Origin: Sphingobacterium cavernae
Lineage (GTDB): Bacteria > Bacteroidota > Bacteroidia > Sphingobacteriales > Sphingobacteriaceae
Direction: 5' to 3'
Assembly (NCBI RefSeq): GCF_008520265.1
Contig: NZ_VIQM01000097.1
Coordinates: forward strand, 78,055 to 142,054
DNA length: 64,000 nt
Part shown: piece after piece, positions 55,515 to 64,000 of the stretch
Position numbering within the stretch: position 1 is the first letter of the stretch
How the letters are laid out: every line of letters starts with the position of its first letter
Translations under genes and position numbers: made by a program
The notes under the pieces: model-generated
Databases searched by the model: none
What the model saw: only the letters and a program-made list of their open reading frames with translations
Told to the model about the DNA's origin: nothing

Positions 55515-56384
55515 TTACATTGTCCTATTGCGGTATTCTTTAGGAGTAATACCTACAAGTTTTTTAAATAATCGAGTAAAATAAGAAGGGTCTTCAAATT
55601 CCAATTCATACGCTATTGTTGCTATAGGTTTATTCGTTTCGACCAAAAGCAACTGGCTATGCATAATAGCCACTTCCAATATGACTTGCTTAGCAGACTT
55701 ATTAAAAACCCCTGAAACACAACGATTGAGGTAATTGGTAGACACGGATAATTTATCTGCGTAATATGTAACAGACTTTTCTTTAAAAAAATCCAAGTAA
55801 ACCAATTGTTTAAAAGCTATTGCAATTTCTTGATTACGCTGAAGAGTGGTATTCGCATCCGAAAGTTTGATAATCTTTAATAGAATGGTTTTAAAAATAC
55901 TTTCGTAATAGGACTGATACGGATTTTGATCGTAAATTTCTTTATACAACAGTTGCAACATCGAGTCCAAATCTCTACTTTCTTCAAGATTCAAATTGAG
56001 CAATGGAGCAATATTAAAAATATTCAAGGTCTCTTGATCCCGCAAGATCGAAGTCATAGCCTGCTCTTTGATCAGCACACAATGTCCTTCTGCATTCTTG
56101 TCTACATCGCTAATAGCAGATATATGTCCATAGTTAGCTATTATTACGGCTGGGGCTTTTACTAAAAACTGTGTGGATTCGATCTGATGTTGAAAATATC
56201 CTTTTGTAAGATGTATTAATAAATTATAACCGAAAAATATCGGTGGAATTGGCGTTCTTAAATAGGGAGCAATATCCTTTAGAGCGAATATTTTGATTGG
56301 AGTTTGGATATACTTCAGATGCTGTAAGCTCCCTTCCATAAACTTGGAAACAAACTCATCTGCATATATCTTGTTCTTTTTCAT
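55515..56384 (-). CDS. AraC-family transcriptional regulator
   Basis: The 289-residue protein has an N-terminal ligand-binding part with IPPIFFGYNLLIHLTKGYFQ (cupin-like) and a C-terminal double helix-turn-helix: SVTYYADKLSVSTNYLNRCV, then IATIAYELEFEDPSYFTRLF and VGITPKEYRNR, the canonical AraC end. It probably controls the acyl-CoA dehydrogenase gene 151 bp downstream through the repeats at 55405-55430. The effector is unknown. Confidence 0.93.
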   Translation of the reverse strand: MKKNKIYADEFVSKFMEGSLQHLKYIQTPIKIFALKDIAPYLRTPIPPIFFGYNLLIHLTKGYFQHQIESTQFLVKAPAVIIANYGHISAISDVDKNAEGHCVLIKEQAMTSILRDQETLNIFNIAPLLNLNLEESRDLDSMLQLLYKEIYDQNPYQSYYESIFKTILLKIIKLSDANTTLQRNQEIAIAFKQLVYLDFFKEKSVTYYADKLSVSTNYLNRCVSGVFNKSAKQVILEVAIMHSQLLLVETNKPIATIAYELEFEDPSYFTRLFKKLVGITPKEYRNRTM

Positions 56385-56532
56385 CCTATGAAACCGTTAA
56401 AACGTCTTCTAAACTAATGTATATTTAATAGTTTACAAAATTAATCGCTTATGAACTATACAAATTTAACCGCTATCACACTGTAATAAATTACATTGCA
56501 GGTACTTTACACGTATACATTTTAATGAATAA

Positions 56533-58182
<1,650 letters not shown>

Positions 58183-58201
58183 GACTATCTTAAGTATATA
58201 G

Positions 58202-58240
58202 GAAAATCCCCAATCAGCTTAGCTAGTTGGGGATTTTCTA
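58202..58240 (+). terminator. Terminator of the ABC-F gene
   Basis: GAAAATCCCCAA (58202-58213) pairs with TTGGGGATTTTC (58227-58238); the 13-nt loop contains a further small AGCTTAGCT symmetry. Confidence 0.85.
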
Positions 58241-58464
58241 TTGAATGTTAACCAAGTTGCTAATAAGAAAATAATTACTTGAGCACTTAGTAAAGCTCCT
58301 TCTTATTGGTTTTGTTGAGAAGCTTAGATTAATCGAAATGCTATATATGAAAAGTTTAGTTATTTATTAAATTATCCTTGAAAAAACAAACAATCTATTT
58401 AGTTGTAAGATTATTTAACTTCTGAAAATTAATATATTCAAAAGATGATGGAATTTTATTTTCT

Positions 58465-58897
58465 TTAAAAAATGTCTTTAATATACTTTTTCGAATCTTT
58501 ATATCCCAATTCGTAAGATTTTAGAAGATAATATTTTGCCATATTATTTGTATACTCATCATCGCTATACGTATTAATGTCATTTATTGTTCCCTTATTG
58601 CTTAAAACCTGATAAAGATTGTAATATGCTTCCGCGCAATTATATTTAAAGGCCATAATTTGTGAATAATAATAAGCTTCAGCTAGATCATTATACAAAA
58701 ACATCATATTTACAATTTCATTATAAGAGTCAACATTACCATCATTGATAGCAGATTTCAGAAGACTATTGTATTTATCTTCAGTAGTGTAATCAGTCAA
58801 AAGTTAACTTTTTTTCAACTTCATTGCCGGAAAATTCTTGATTATTATTACAAGAAGATAATAAGCAAACAACTATAATTAGTCTAAAATCTTTCAT
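58465..58897 (-). pseudogene. Small TPR/Sel1-like lipoprotein with a frameshift
   Basis: An ATG at 58897 starts a lipoprotein signal (LIIVVCLLSSCNNN, Cys16) that runs to a TGA after 34 codons. The next frame over continues from about 58800 for 111 codons as a helical repeat protein (YTTEDKYNSLLKSAINDGNV, AEAYYNLYQVLSNKGTIND, YYLLKSYELGYKD). One added or lost base, most simply in the A7 run of GAAAAAAAGTT (58801-58811 region), would join them into a ~143-residue secreted lipoprotein. This may be a real mutation, phase variation or a sequencing error. No function is known for such proteins. Confidence 0.65.
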
Positions 58898-58907
58898 TTA
58901 AAAATCT

Positions 58908-59624
58908 TTACTTCACACCTACAAAACTAGCAAAACACAAATTCTTATGAAGAACATCCACTTTCGAAAAACCGACCTTGCGCAATAAATCCAGCTGGTA
59001 CATCAAGCTTCGTGGAGAATCTTCTTTGTCGATGTAATCAAAAACATGATCGCGGTAAGCTTCATCTTTCAATGACACTAAGTAGTCACCATAACGAACC
59101 TTGTAAATAAATTCTTGTAATAAGTCAGAATCTTGCGTTATTAAATCGAATATCCATATACTTCCACCCTTCCTCAATTTTCGATACAGCATTGCAAAGG
59201 TATATTCCCAATCCGCATCGTCACGAAGGTGATGTAATGTAGCTGTTGCAATTATAACATCAAAAGATTCATCAGCAACCTCAATCTTCCTAAAATCTCC
59301 CTTTATCTTTTGACAAGAACCTCCGAAATTTACAGCATCTACCCTTTCCTTAGCTTTATCAAGCATTGGCTGACTTAAATCGGATAAAGTGATATGTAAA
59401 GGCGACTTCCGTTGCAAAAGACTAATATCATAATTACCAGCACCACAACCAATATCTAATACATGTTGTACATTGGGATTGCTTCGAACAATACCCTCTG
59501 TGATAAGTTCCATATTGAATTTTGCATCCAAAGTGGTCAACTGCCCAGTCTCCAAATTCGAAAAACGTGTTACATCATTATCAAAACGCTCTTCTATTTC
59601 CTTAAGGGTTGCTTTATGGTTCAT
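58908..59624 (-). CDS. Class I SAM-dependent methyltransferase
   Basis: The 238-residue protein has motif I VLDIGCGAGNYDISLLQ (about residues 56-72), LSDLSQPMLDKA with the acidic residue that binds the ribose, and FDVIIATATLHHLRDDAD before a C-terminal half of mixed helix and strand (LRKGGSIWIFDLI). Similarity is to the UbiE/small-molecule group; substrate unknown. It ends 10 bp from the start of the frameshifted lipoprotein, same strand. Confidence 0.9.
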   Translation of the reverse strand: MNHKATLKEIEERFDNDVTRFSNLETGQLTTLDAKFNMELITEGIVRSNPNVQHVLDIGCGAGNYDISLLQRKSPLHITLSDLSQPMLDKAKERVDAVNFGGSCQKIKGDFRKIEVADESFDVIIATATLHHLRDDADWEYTFAMLYRKLRKGGSIWIFDLITQDSDLLQEFIYKVRYGDYLVSLKDEAYRDHVFDYIDKEDSPRSLMYQLDLLRKVGFSKVDVLHKNLCFASFVGVK

Positions 59625-59771
59625 GAATTATCAAATTTATTACAAGATAATAAATAATATTGGCTTACTTTTTATTGATCTTAATTAAGAACTTTTCAAG
59701 AGTTTGAATGTTTATGATAAAGAGTATTACTATAAATTTAATATCTTAGCCTACAAAACTTAACATTTAAT

Positions 59772-61010
59772 ATGAACAAACTTTTTTATACTGCAATATT
59801 TGCATCTATTATTATTGCGTCATCTTGTACCAACGAGAATAATACAAAAGGAGAAGAAACATCACAGCAGACAGACACGCTTCCTCCAGTAGAAACTGGT
59901 AAAGCAAACACAAATTACAAGCCTGCCTTCGAAGGACAGACACGTATAGCTGGGGTAAAAACGACTACACCTTATGAAAGTAGAGTAATTACCAATAAAT
60001 TGAAATCCCCTTGGGGTATTGCAGTTCTTCCTGACGGTAGATTTTTGATTACCGAAAAAGAAGGTGTATTGCGTCTAGTGGCGAATGATGGTATGGTGAG
60101 CGAAGCCATTAATGGGTTACCAAAGGTGGACAATGACGGTCAAGGTGGTTTGTTAGGTATCACATTAGATCCAGAATATGCGAGTAACAAAACAATTTAT
60201 TGGGCGTACACGGAACCCGTATCGGGCGGAAATCATACAGCTGTGGCTAAAGGTCGCTTGGCAGATGACGAGAAATCGGTAGTAGACGTGACCGTAATTT
60301 ATCGTACGACACCAACTTATAATGGCAAGCTACACTACGGCGGTCGTTTAATATTTGATAAAACAGGTCATTTGATTGTGACAAGTGGTGAGCGTTCTGA
60401 TTTACCTACACGTGCATTAGCACAAGATTTAAAATCTACCTTAGGAAAATTGATTCGCATCACGAAAGATGGTAAACCAGCAAGTGACAATCCGTTTTCG
60501 GGCAAGGCAGATGCTTTACCAGAAATCTACTCATATGGACACCGTAATCCGCAAGGTATCGCATTTCATCCAGAAACTGGAGATCTTTGGGAATCGGAAT
60601 TTGGGCCACGCGGTGGTGACGAATTGAATCGTGTTAAGGCAGGTAAAAATTACGGCTGGCCGACGATTACTTATGGCATTGAATACAGTGGTGAAGAAAT
60701 TGGCAATCCGCCAATACAGGTTAAAGAAGGTATGGAACAACCCGTTTATTATTGGGATCCAGTTTTATCTCCTGCAGGCATGACGTTCTATTCAGGTGAT
60801 GCTATTCCTGAATGGAAAAACAATCTTTTCATCGGAGGGTTAAGCAGTACACACATTGCACGAATTGTCATCAAAGACAATAAAGTAGTGGGTGAAGAGC
60901 GTCTATTAGCTAAAGAAGGTGAAAGATTCCGTGATGTAGTTCAAGGCATTAATGGTGAGTTATTAGCTGTCACTGATGGCGGAAAATTATACAGCATTGG
61001 CAAAAAATAA
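59772..61010 (+). CDS. PQQ-dependent sugar dehydrogenase-type lipoprotein
   Basis: The 412-residue lipoprotein has Cys19 (IIIASSCTNE) and a Thr/Glu-rich linker. The six-bladed propeller of the glucose/sorbosone dehydrogenase family follows: LKSPWGIAVLPDGRFLITEK, GQGGLLGITLDPEY, KLHYGGRLIFDKTGHLIVTS (histidine), YSYGHRNPQGIAFHPETG (Arg-Asn that contact PQQ), EFGPRGGDELNRVKAGKNYG and AGMTFYSGDAIPEWKNNLF. Relatives (Asd, YliI) oxidise aldose sugars in the periplasm with PQQ. No PQQ synthesis genes are in the window. A close paralogue follows downstream. Confidence 0.92.
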   Translation: MNKLFYTAIFASIIIASSCTNENNTKGEETSQQTDTLPPVETGKANTNYKPAFEGQTRIAGVKTTTPYESRVITNKLKSPWGIAVLPDGRFLITEKEGVLRLVANDGMVSEAINGLPKVDNDGQGGLLGITLDPEYASNKTIYWAYTEPVSGGNHTAVAKGRLADDEKSVVDVTVIYRTTPTYNGKLHYGGRLIFDKTGHLIVTSGERSDLPTRALAQDLKSTLGKLIRITKDGKPASDNPFSGKADALPEIYSYGHRNPQGIAFHPETGDLWESEFGPRGGDELNRVKAGKNYGWPTITYGIEYSGEEIGNPPIQVKEGMEQPVYYWDPVLSPAGMTFYSGDAIPEWKNNLFIGGLSSTHIARIVIKDNKVVGEERLLAKEGERFRDVVQGINGELLAVTDGGKLYSIGKK

Positions 61011-61050
61011 GCATCATTTAGCGTAAAATATTCTTTACAATACAAAGCTA

Positions 61051-61086
61051 AGTCCTCTAATCACAAGAATTAGAGGGCTTTTCTTG
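61051..61086 (+). terminator. Terminator between the two dehydrogenase genes
   Basis: AGTCCTCTAAT (61051-61061) pairs with ATTAGAGGGCT (61069-61079), one G-T pair, loop of 7 nt, followed by a T-rich run. Confidence 0.82.
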
Positions 61087-61139
61087 TTTTTTTAGAAATT
61101 GGGAATAAACAAATAACTTTTTATCTGTTCTCTTTTTAA

Positions 61140-61147
61140 TAAATTTG
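61140..61147 (+). promoter_or_regulatory. -7 box of the second dehydrogenase gene
   Basis: TAAATTTG matches TAnnTTTG, 18 bp before the ATG at 61166 and after the terminator of the first gene, so the second copy probably has its own promoter. No clear -33 TTG. Confidence 0.45.
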
Positions 61148-61165
61148 GACAACAAAACTTAATTT

Positions 61166-62407
61166 ATGAAAAACCTAATACTCACAGCTAGTGTAGCAAC
61201 TACACTCCTATTATCTTCATCATCAATACCTCAGCATACTACATTTATTCACTTGCCTTTAATACAAAAAGACACAATTGCTCCTGTTGAAAAGAATAAA
61301 GCAAATACAAATTATAAACCAGCATTTGCAGGACAAACTAGAATCGGTGGTGTAAAAACTAAAACTGCCTATGACTTCAAGGTCATGACGAATAAATTGA
61401 AATCTCCATGGGGAATTGCTATATTGTCGGACGGCAAATTATTAATAACCGAAAAGGAAGGTAATATGCGAATCGTCAATGCTGCTGGAAATATCAGTGA
61501 AGCAATCGCAGGACTACCCAAAGTAGATGCACGCGCACAAGGCGGTTTATTAGGTTTAGTTTTGGATCAACAATTCTCAATCAATAGAACTGTTTATTGG
61601 GCATTTACAGAGACTGGTACAAACGGAAACCATACTGCCGTAGCTAAAGGTACCCTCTCTAAAGATGAAAAATCCATGCAAAATGCTAAAGTCATATACC
61701 GCTCTACTCACACCCATCGCGGTGCATTACATTATGGTGGACGTTTGGTTTTTGATAAGTCAGGTAATTTATTAGTAACTATTGGCGAGCGTTCGGATCA
61801 ATCGACAAGGGTATTGGCTCAAGACTTAAAAAGTTCTTTAGGAAAGATAATCCGTATAACGAAAGATGGTAAGCCAGCTGCAAATAATCCTTTTGCAAAC
61901 AACAAAAACGCCTTGCCTGAAATCTATTCATACGGACACCGTAACCCTCAAGGAATAGCTTTTCACCCTAGCAATGGCACACTATGGGCCGCAGAATTTG
62001 GCCCACGAGGTGGTGACGAATTGAATCTTATTAGACCTGCTAAAAACTACGGTTGGCCAGTAATAACATACGGCATCGAGTATTCAGGTAAGCAAATTGG
62101 TGAACCAACAATACAAGCAAAAAAAGGAATGGAACAACCAGTATACTATTGGGATCCCGTTTTGTCCCCTTCAGGCATGACTTTTTATTCGGGAAAAGGT
62201 ATTCCAGAATGGAAAAACAATTTATTTATTGCAGGATTGAGCAGCACTCACATTGCACGTCTGGTGATTAATAACAATAAAGTTGTCGGCGAAGAAAGAC
62301 TTCTATCTCGTGAAGCAGAACGTTTCCGTGATGTGGTAGAGGGTAAAAATGGAGAATTGTATACCGTTACAGATGCAGGTAAACTTTATAAAATTACAAA
62401 GAAGTAG
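61166..62407 (+). CDS. PQQ-dependent sugar dehydrogenase-type protein, soluble paralogue
   Basis: The 413-residue protein is a close paralogue of the preceding one. It shares the propeller motifs LKSPWGIAILSDGKLLITEK, ALHYGGRLVFDKSGNLLVTI, YSYGHRNPQGIAFHPSNG, FGPRGGDELNLIRPAKNYGW and SGMTFYSGKGIPEWKNNLFI. Instead of a lipoprotein signal it has a serine-rich Sec signal (VATTLLLSSSSIPQHTT) with no cysteine, so it should be free in the periplasm. It arose by tandem duplication. Its last codons form half of a 44-bp palindrome that serves as terminator. Confidence 0.92.
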   Translation: MKNLILTASVATTLLLSSSSIPQHTTFIHLPLIQKDTIAPVEKNKANTNYKPAFAGQTRIGGVKTKTAYDFKVMTNKLKSPWGIAILSDGKLLITEKEGNMRIVNAAGNISEAIAGLPKVDARAQGGLLGLVLDQQFSINRTVYWAFTETGTNGNHTAVAKGTLSKDEKSMQNAKVIYRSTHTHRGALHYGGRLVFDKSGNLLVTIGERSDQSTRVLAQDLKSSLGKIIRITKDGKPAANNPFANNKNALPEIYSYGHRNPQGIAFHPSNGTLWAAEFGPRGGDELNLIRPAKNYGWPVITYGIEYSGKQIGEPTIQAKKGMEQPVYYWDPVLSPSGMTFYSGKGIPEWKNNLFIAGLSSTHIARLVINNNKVVGEERLLSREAERFRDVVEGKNGELYTVTDAGKLYKITKK

Positions 62408-62430
62408 CGCTACTTCTTTGTAATTTTATA
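62387..62430. terminator. 44-bp perfect palindrome spanning the gene end, bidirectional terminator
   Basis: Positions 62387-62408 are the exact reverse complement of 62409-62430 (core GAAGTAGC-GCTACTTC). The left arm codes for the C-terminal YKITKK and contains the TAG stop. A/T tracts lie on both sides and it stands between convergent genes. Confidence 0.85.
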
Positions 62431-62434
62431 TTTT

Positions 62435-63244
62435 CTATATTTCTACAGGATAATAAACTTTTCCCAAATCCGAAATATCATCAAGATTTATTTCTTCCTC
62501 AAATATACCGAATACAGACGAACCCGAACCTGACATTGAGGAGTACAATGCGCCTTTTTCATAGAGTTTGTTTTTTATATCTTGAATCAAAGGATATTTT
62601 TCAAAAATTCCTAATTCGAAATCATTCGTAATATAGTATTTCCACTCTTGTATAGGCAATTTAATAGCTCTACGCAAATCTACTTTTGGTACTTGAGGCG
62701 TAATATTGCTATACGCTTCAGCTGTAGAAATATGAATTTCAGGTTTAATTATCACGATGAAATACGTAGATAAATCAACCTCTACTTCGCTAAATTCTGT
62801 ACCTATTCCTTCTGCAAATACAGGTTTATTTGAAATAAAAAAAGGACAATCAGCTCCTAACTTACTTGCATACTGTTGCAATTGTTCTTTACTTAATCCT
62901 ATCTTATTAAGATCGTTGATTGCCTTTAACACATAAGCAGCATCTGAAGATCCACCTCCTAAGCCTGCCCCTACAGGAATATTCTTAAGTAGTTTAATAG
63001 AAATTGGTTGGATTGCTGGAAAATCGTTTTTTAAAATTTGATAAGCCTTCGTGCATAAGTTAACTCCATCCTCTGGAATATCTATACCAAAAGCTTCAAA
63101 AGAATACGTATCCGCATCACCAAATTCCAACACATCATACATCTTTATTGGATAAAACATCGTTTCAATGTTGTGATAACCATCTGGACGTTTTTCGGTG
63201 ATAGATAATCCTAAATTTATTTTTGCGTTTGCGAACGAAATCAT
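62435..63244 (-). CDS. ispE: 4-diphosphocytidyl-2-C-methyl-D-erythritol kinase
   Basis: The 269-residue GHMP kinase starts FANAKINLGLSITEKRPDGY (the lysine-containing motif of IspE), carries the ATP loop NIPVGAGLGGGSSDAAYVL (about residues 89-107) and the third motif ALYSSMSGSGSSVFGIF near the C-terminus. It phosphorylates CDP-ME in the MEP isoprenoid pathway in the cytosol. Length is normal for the family in Bacteroidota. It is monocistronic and convergent with the dehydrogenase gene. Confidence 0.96.
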   Translation of the reverse strand: MISFANAKINLGLSITEKRPDGYHNIETMFYPIKMYDVLEFGDADTYSFEAFGIDIPEDGVNLCTKAYQILKNDFPAIQPISIKLLKNIPVGAGLGGGSSDAAYVLKAINDLNKIGLSKEQLQQYASKLGADCPFFISNKPVFAEGIGTEFSEVEVDLSTYFIVIIKPEIHISTAEAYSNITPQVPKVDLRRAIKLPIQEWKYYITNDFELGIFEKYPLIQDIKNKLYEKGALYSSMSGSGSSVFGIFEEEINLDDISDLGKVYYPVEI

Positions 63245-63368
63245 AGTACAAAATAACGAAATAATGCCAAAGGTAGAAAAGATTTCAATGTGGTTTTATT
63301 TAGCAAAACAGCAAAATCAAATTAATTAGGCTCATTTTCAAGGTGTAAAGATACAAGCGTAAAATAAG

Positions 63369-63400
63369 TTTTGTAGATCTAGTAAGAATTTCTACTTTTG
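63369..63400 (+). promoter_or_regulatory. Promoter of tRNA-Ser
   Basis: TTTTG (63369-63373) and TACTTTTG (63393-63400), 19 bp apart, match the housekeeping consensus. The tRNA begins five bases later, consistent with a very short or absent leader. Confidence 0.75.
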
Positions 63401-63404
63401 TGGC

Positions 63405-63489
63405 GGAGAGCTGGCAGAGTGGTCGAATGCGGCGGTCTTGAAAACCGTTAACTGTCACAGGTTCGGGGGTTCGAATCCCTCGCTCTCCG
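63405..63489 (+). tRNA. tRNA-Ser (anticodon UGA)
   Basis: The 7-bp acceptor stem GGAGAGC (63405-63411) pairs with GCTCTCC (63482-63488), discriminator G at 63489. The anticodon loop CTTGAAA gives UGA. A long variable arm (GTTAACTGTCACAG region) marks a class II serine tRNA, and GGTTCGAATCC forms the T loop. The CCA end is not fully encoded (CA follows). Length 85 nt. Confidence 0.95.
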
Positions 63490-63512
63490 CATCTTAAATG
63501 ATAAAATATATC

Positions 63513-63549
63513 AAATCCCTATAATTTAAACGTTTTAGGGATTTTTTTT
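63513..63549 (+). terminator. Terminator after tRNA-Ser
   Basis: AAATCCCTA (63513-63521) pairs with TAGGGATTT (63536-63544), followed by a run of T. Confidence 0.82.
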
Positions 63550-63782
63550 TGTATACCCCTATCCCAAAGCAAATTTTTATGTATTTAACATTTATTCGAA
63601 TTTCATAATAGTTCAAAACTTTTACAAGGACTCTTAACAGAATGTTGAAATGTGAATTATTTGTAAATTCCAATATTTAATAAAAAATTCAGGTTATCCA
63701 TCTTCAGAAAATTGAGTAAGGCAATCCTAAAATGTATTATTACTATATTTTAATCACTGATGTCCGGTAAAATCTGTAAAAA

Positions 63783-63808
63783 AAAGAAGCCAATTTATTG
63801 GCTTCTTT
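63783..63808. other. Hairpin upstream of the IS transposase
   Basis: AAAGAAGCCAAT (63783-63794) is the complement of ATTGGCTTCTTT (63797-63808). It stands 40 bp before the transposase ATG, where IS elements often carry a hairpin that blocks outside transcription. Confidence 0.6.
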
Positions 63809-63848
63809 AAAGTAATCGTAGATTTGGTTTACCACAACTAAAAATACG

Positions 63849-64000
63849 ATGAGTAAAAGTAATTATTTTTCTTGCAAATCTGTTTTCGGACAGCTGATTT
63901 CGTTAATTGACGATAAGATCATAAAAAGTGCAGTAAAAAAAAGCAGTTCGGATCGTTACGTTAAACGTTTTACAACTAAAGACCACCTGATTAGTATGTT
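63849..64000 (+). CDS. IS4-type transposase with DUF4372-like N-terminus, cut by the right edge
   Basis: The ATG at 63849 opens a frame of 50 codons that runs off the window. SVFGQLISLIDDKIIKSAV and SSSDRYVKRFTTKDHLISM are the conserved start of IS4-family transposases with a DUF4372 N-terminal domain, common in Bacteroidota. The DDE domain lies outside the window, so completeness is unknown. The hairpin at 63783-63808 is probably part of the same element. Confidence 0.8.
   Translation, partial: MSKSNYFSCKSVFGQLISLIDDKIIKSAVKKSSSDRYVKRFTTKDHLISM

Larger units (their letters stand above)
63490..63848. other. Intergenic region after tRNA-Ser, leading into an IS
   Basis: No gene is seen. It holds the tRNA terminator (63513-63549), an AT-rich stretch with short degenerate sequence, and from about 63757 (GATGTCCGGTAAAATC) what is probably the left end of the insertion sequence, including the hairpin at 63783-63808. 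The exact IS end cannot be set without the other terminus. Confidence 0.5.

Overview
The window is AT-rich and looks like a Bacteroidota chromosome, most likely Sphingobacteriaceae (Sphingobacterium-like). The evidence is a SusC/SusD pair, many outer-membrane lipoproteins with Bacteroidota-type signals, TAnnTTTG -7 promoter boxes (in front of rpsF and tRNA-Ser, for example), an IS1380-family element and an ABC-F protein of the asymmetric kind seen in this phylum. The genus is an inference.

Region 1 (1-30483, all on the minus strand) is one large polysaccharide utilisation locus (PUL). In transcription order it encodes: a DUF3826-type secreted protein, a DUF4957/DUF5123-type lipoprotein, SusC, SusD, an unrecognised surface lipoprotein, a PL1 pectate lyase, a very large beta-helix protein with an uncharacterised C-terminal half, an apiosidase-like GH140 protein, a GH43 lipoprotein, a sialidase-fold protein with an extra C-terminal domain, a GH2 enzyme, a GH78 alpha-L-rhamnosidase and a second sialidase-fold protein. 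These are followed by an intracellular cassette: iron-dependent alcohol dehydrogenase, DapA-superfamily aldolase, PdxA2-like dehydrogenase, four-carbon acid sugar kinase, and a sodium:solute symporter cut by the left edge. The enzymes fit a complex pectin such as rhamnogalacturonan-II. The cassette makes chemical sense as a route that splits a 3-deoxy-2-keto aldaric acid (Dha of RG-II is the best candidate) into pyruvate and a C4 semialdehyde, which then goes to a C4 acid sugar, its 4-phosphate and DHAP. That pathway is the main hypothesis of this annotation.

Region 2 (30484-41597) is accessory. It has an outer-membrane barrel plus large lipoprotein pair of unknown role, a dead TPR sensor histidine kinase broken by an IS1380-family insertion (34855-36252, TTAAA target duplication) and by several frameshifts, an exporter operon (Crp-like regulator, TolC, HlyD, ABC-2 permease) without an ATPase, and a decayed head-GIN-type lipoprotein. 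A structured, duplicated non-coding repeat fills most of 41640-42330.

Region 3 (42352-63490) is mostly housekeeping. It contains rpsF-rpsR-rplI, a YtrA-type ABC/GntR operon with a visible operator, an SPFH protein with a 51-residue ribbon-helix-helix partner and a three-unit operator candidate, a serine hydrolase, a HAD phosphatase, a TSUP permease, an exonuclease/GIY-YIG fusion, a deletion scar joining a 5'-truncated TraX gene to a 5'-truncated metallophosphoesterase, acyl-CoA dehydrogenase with an AraC regulator, an ABC-F ATPase, a frameshifted small lipoprotein, a methyltransferase, two tandem PQQ-type sugar dehydrogenases, ispE and tRNA-Ser(UGA). The right edge enters an IS4-type transposase with a DUF4372-like N-terminus. 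No CRISPR array, rRNA or prophage was seen.
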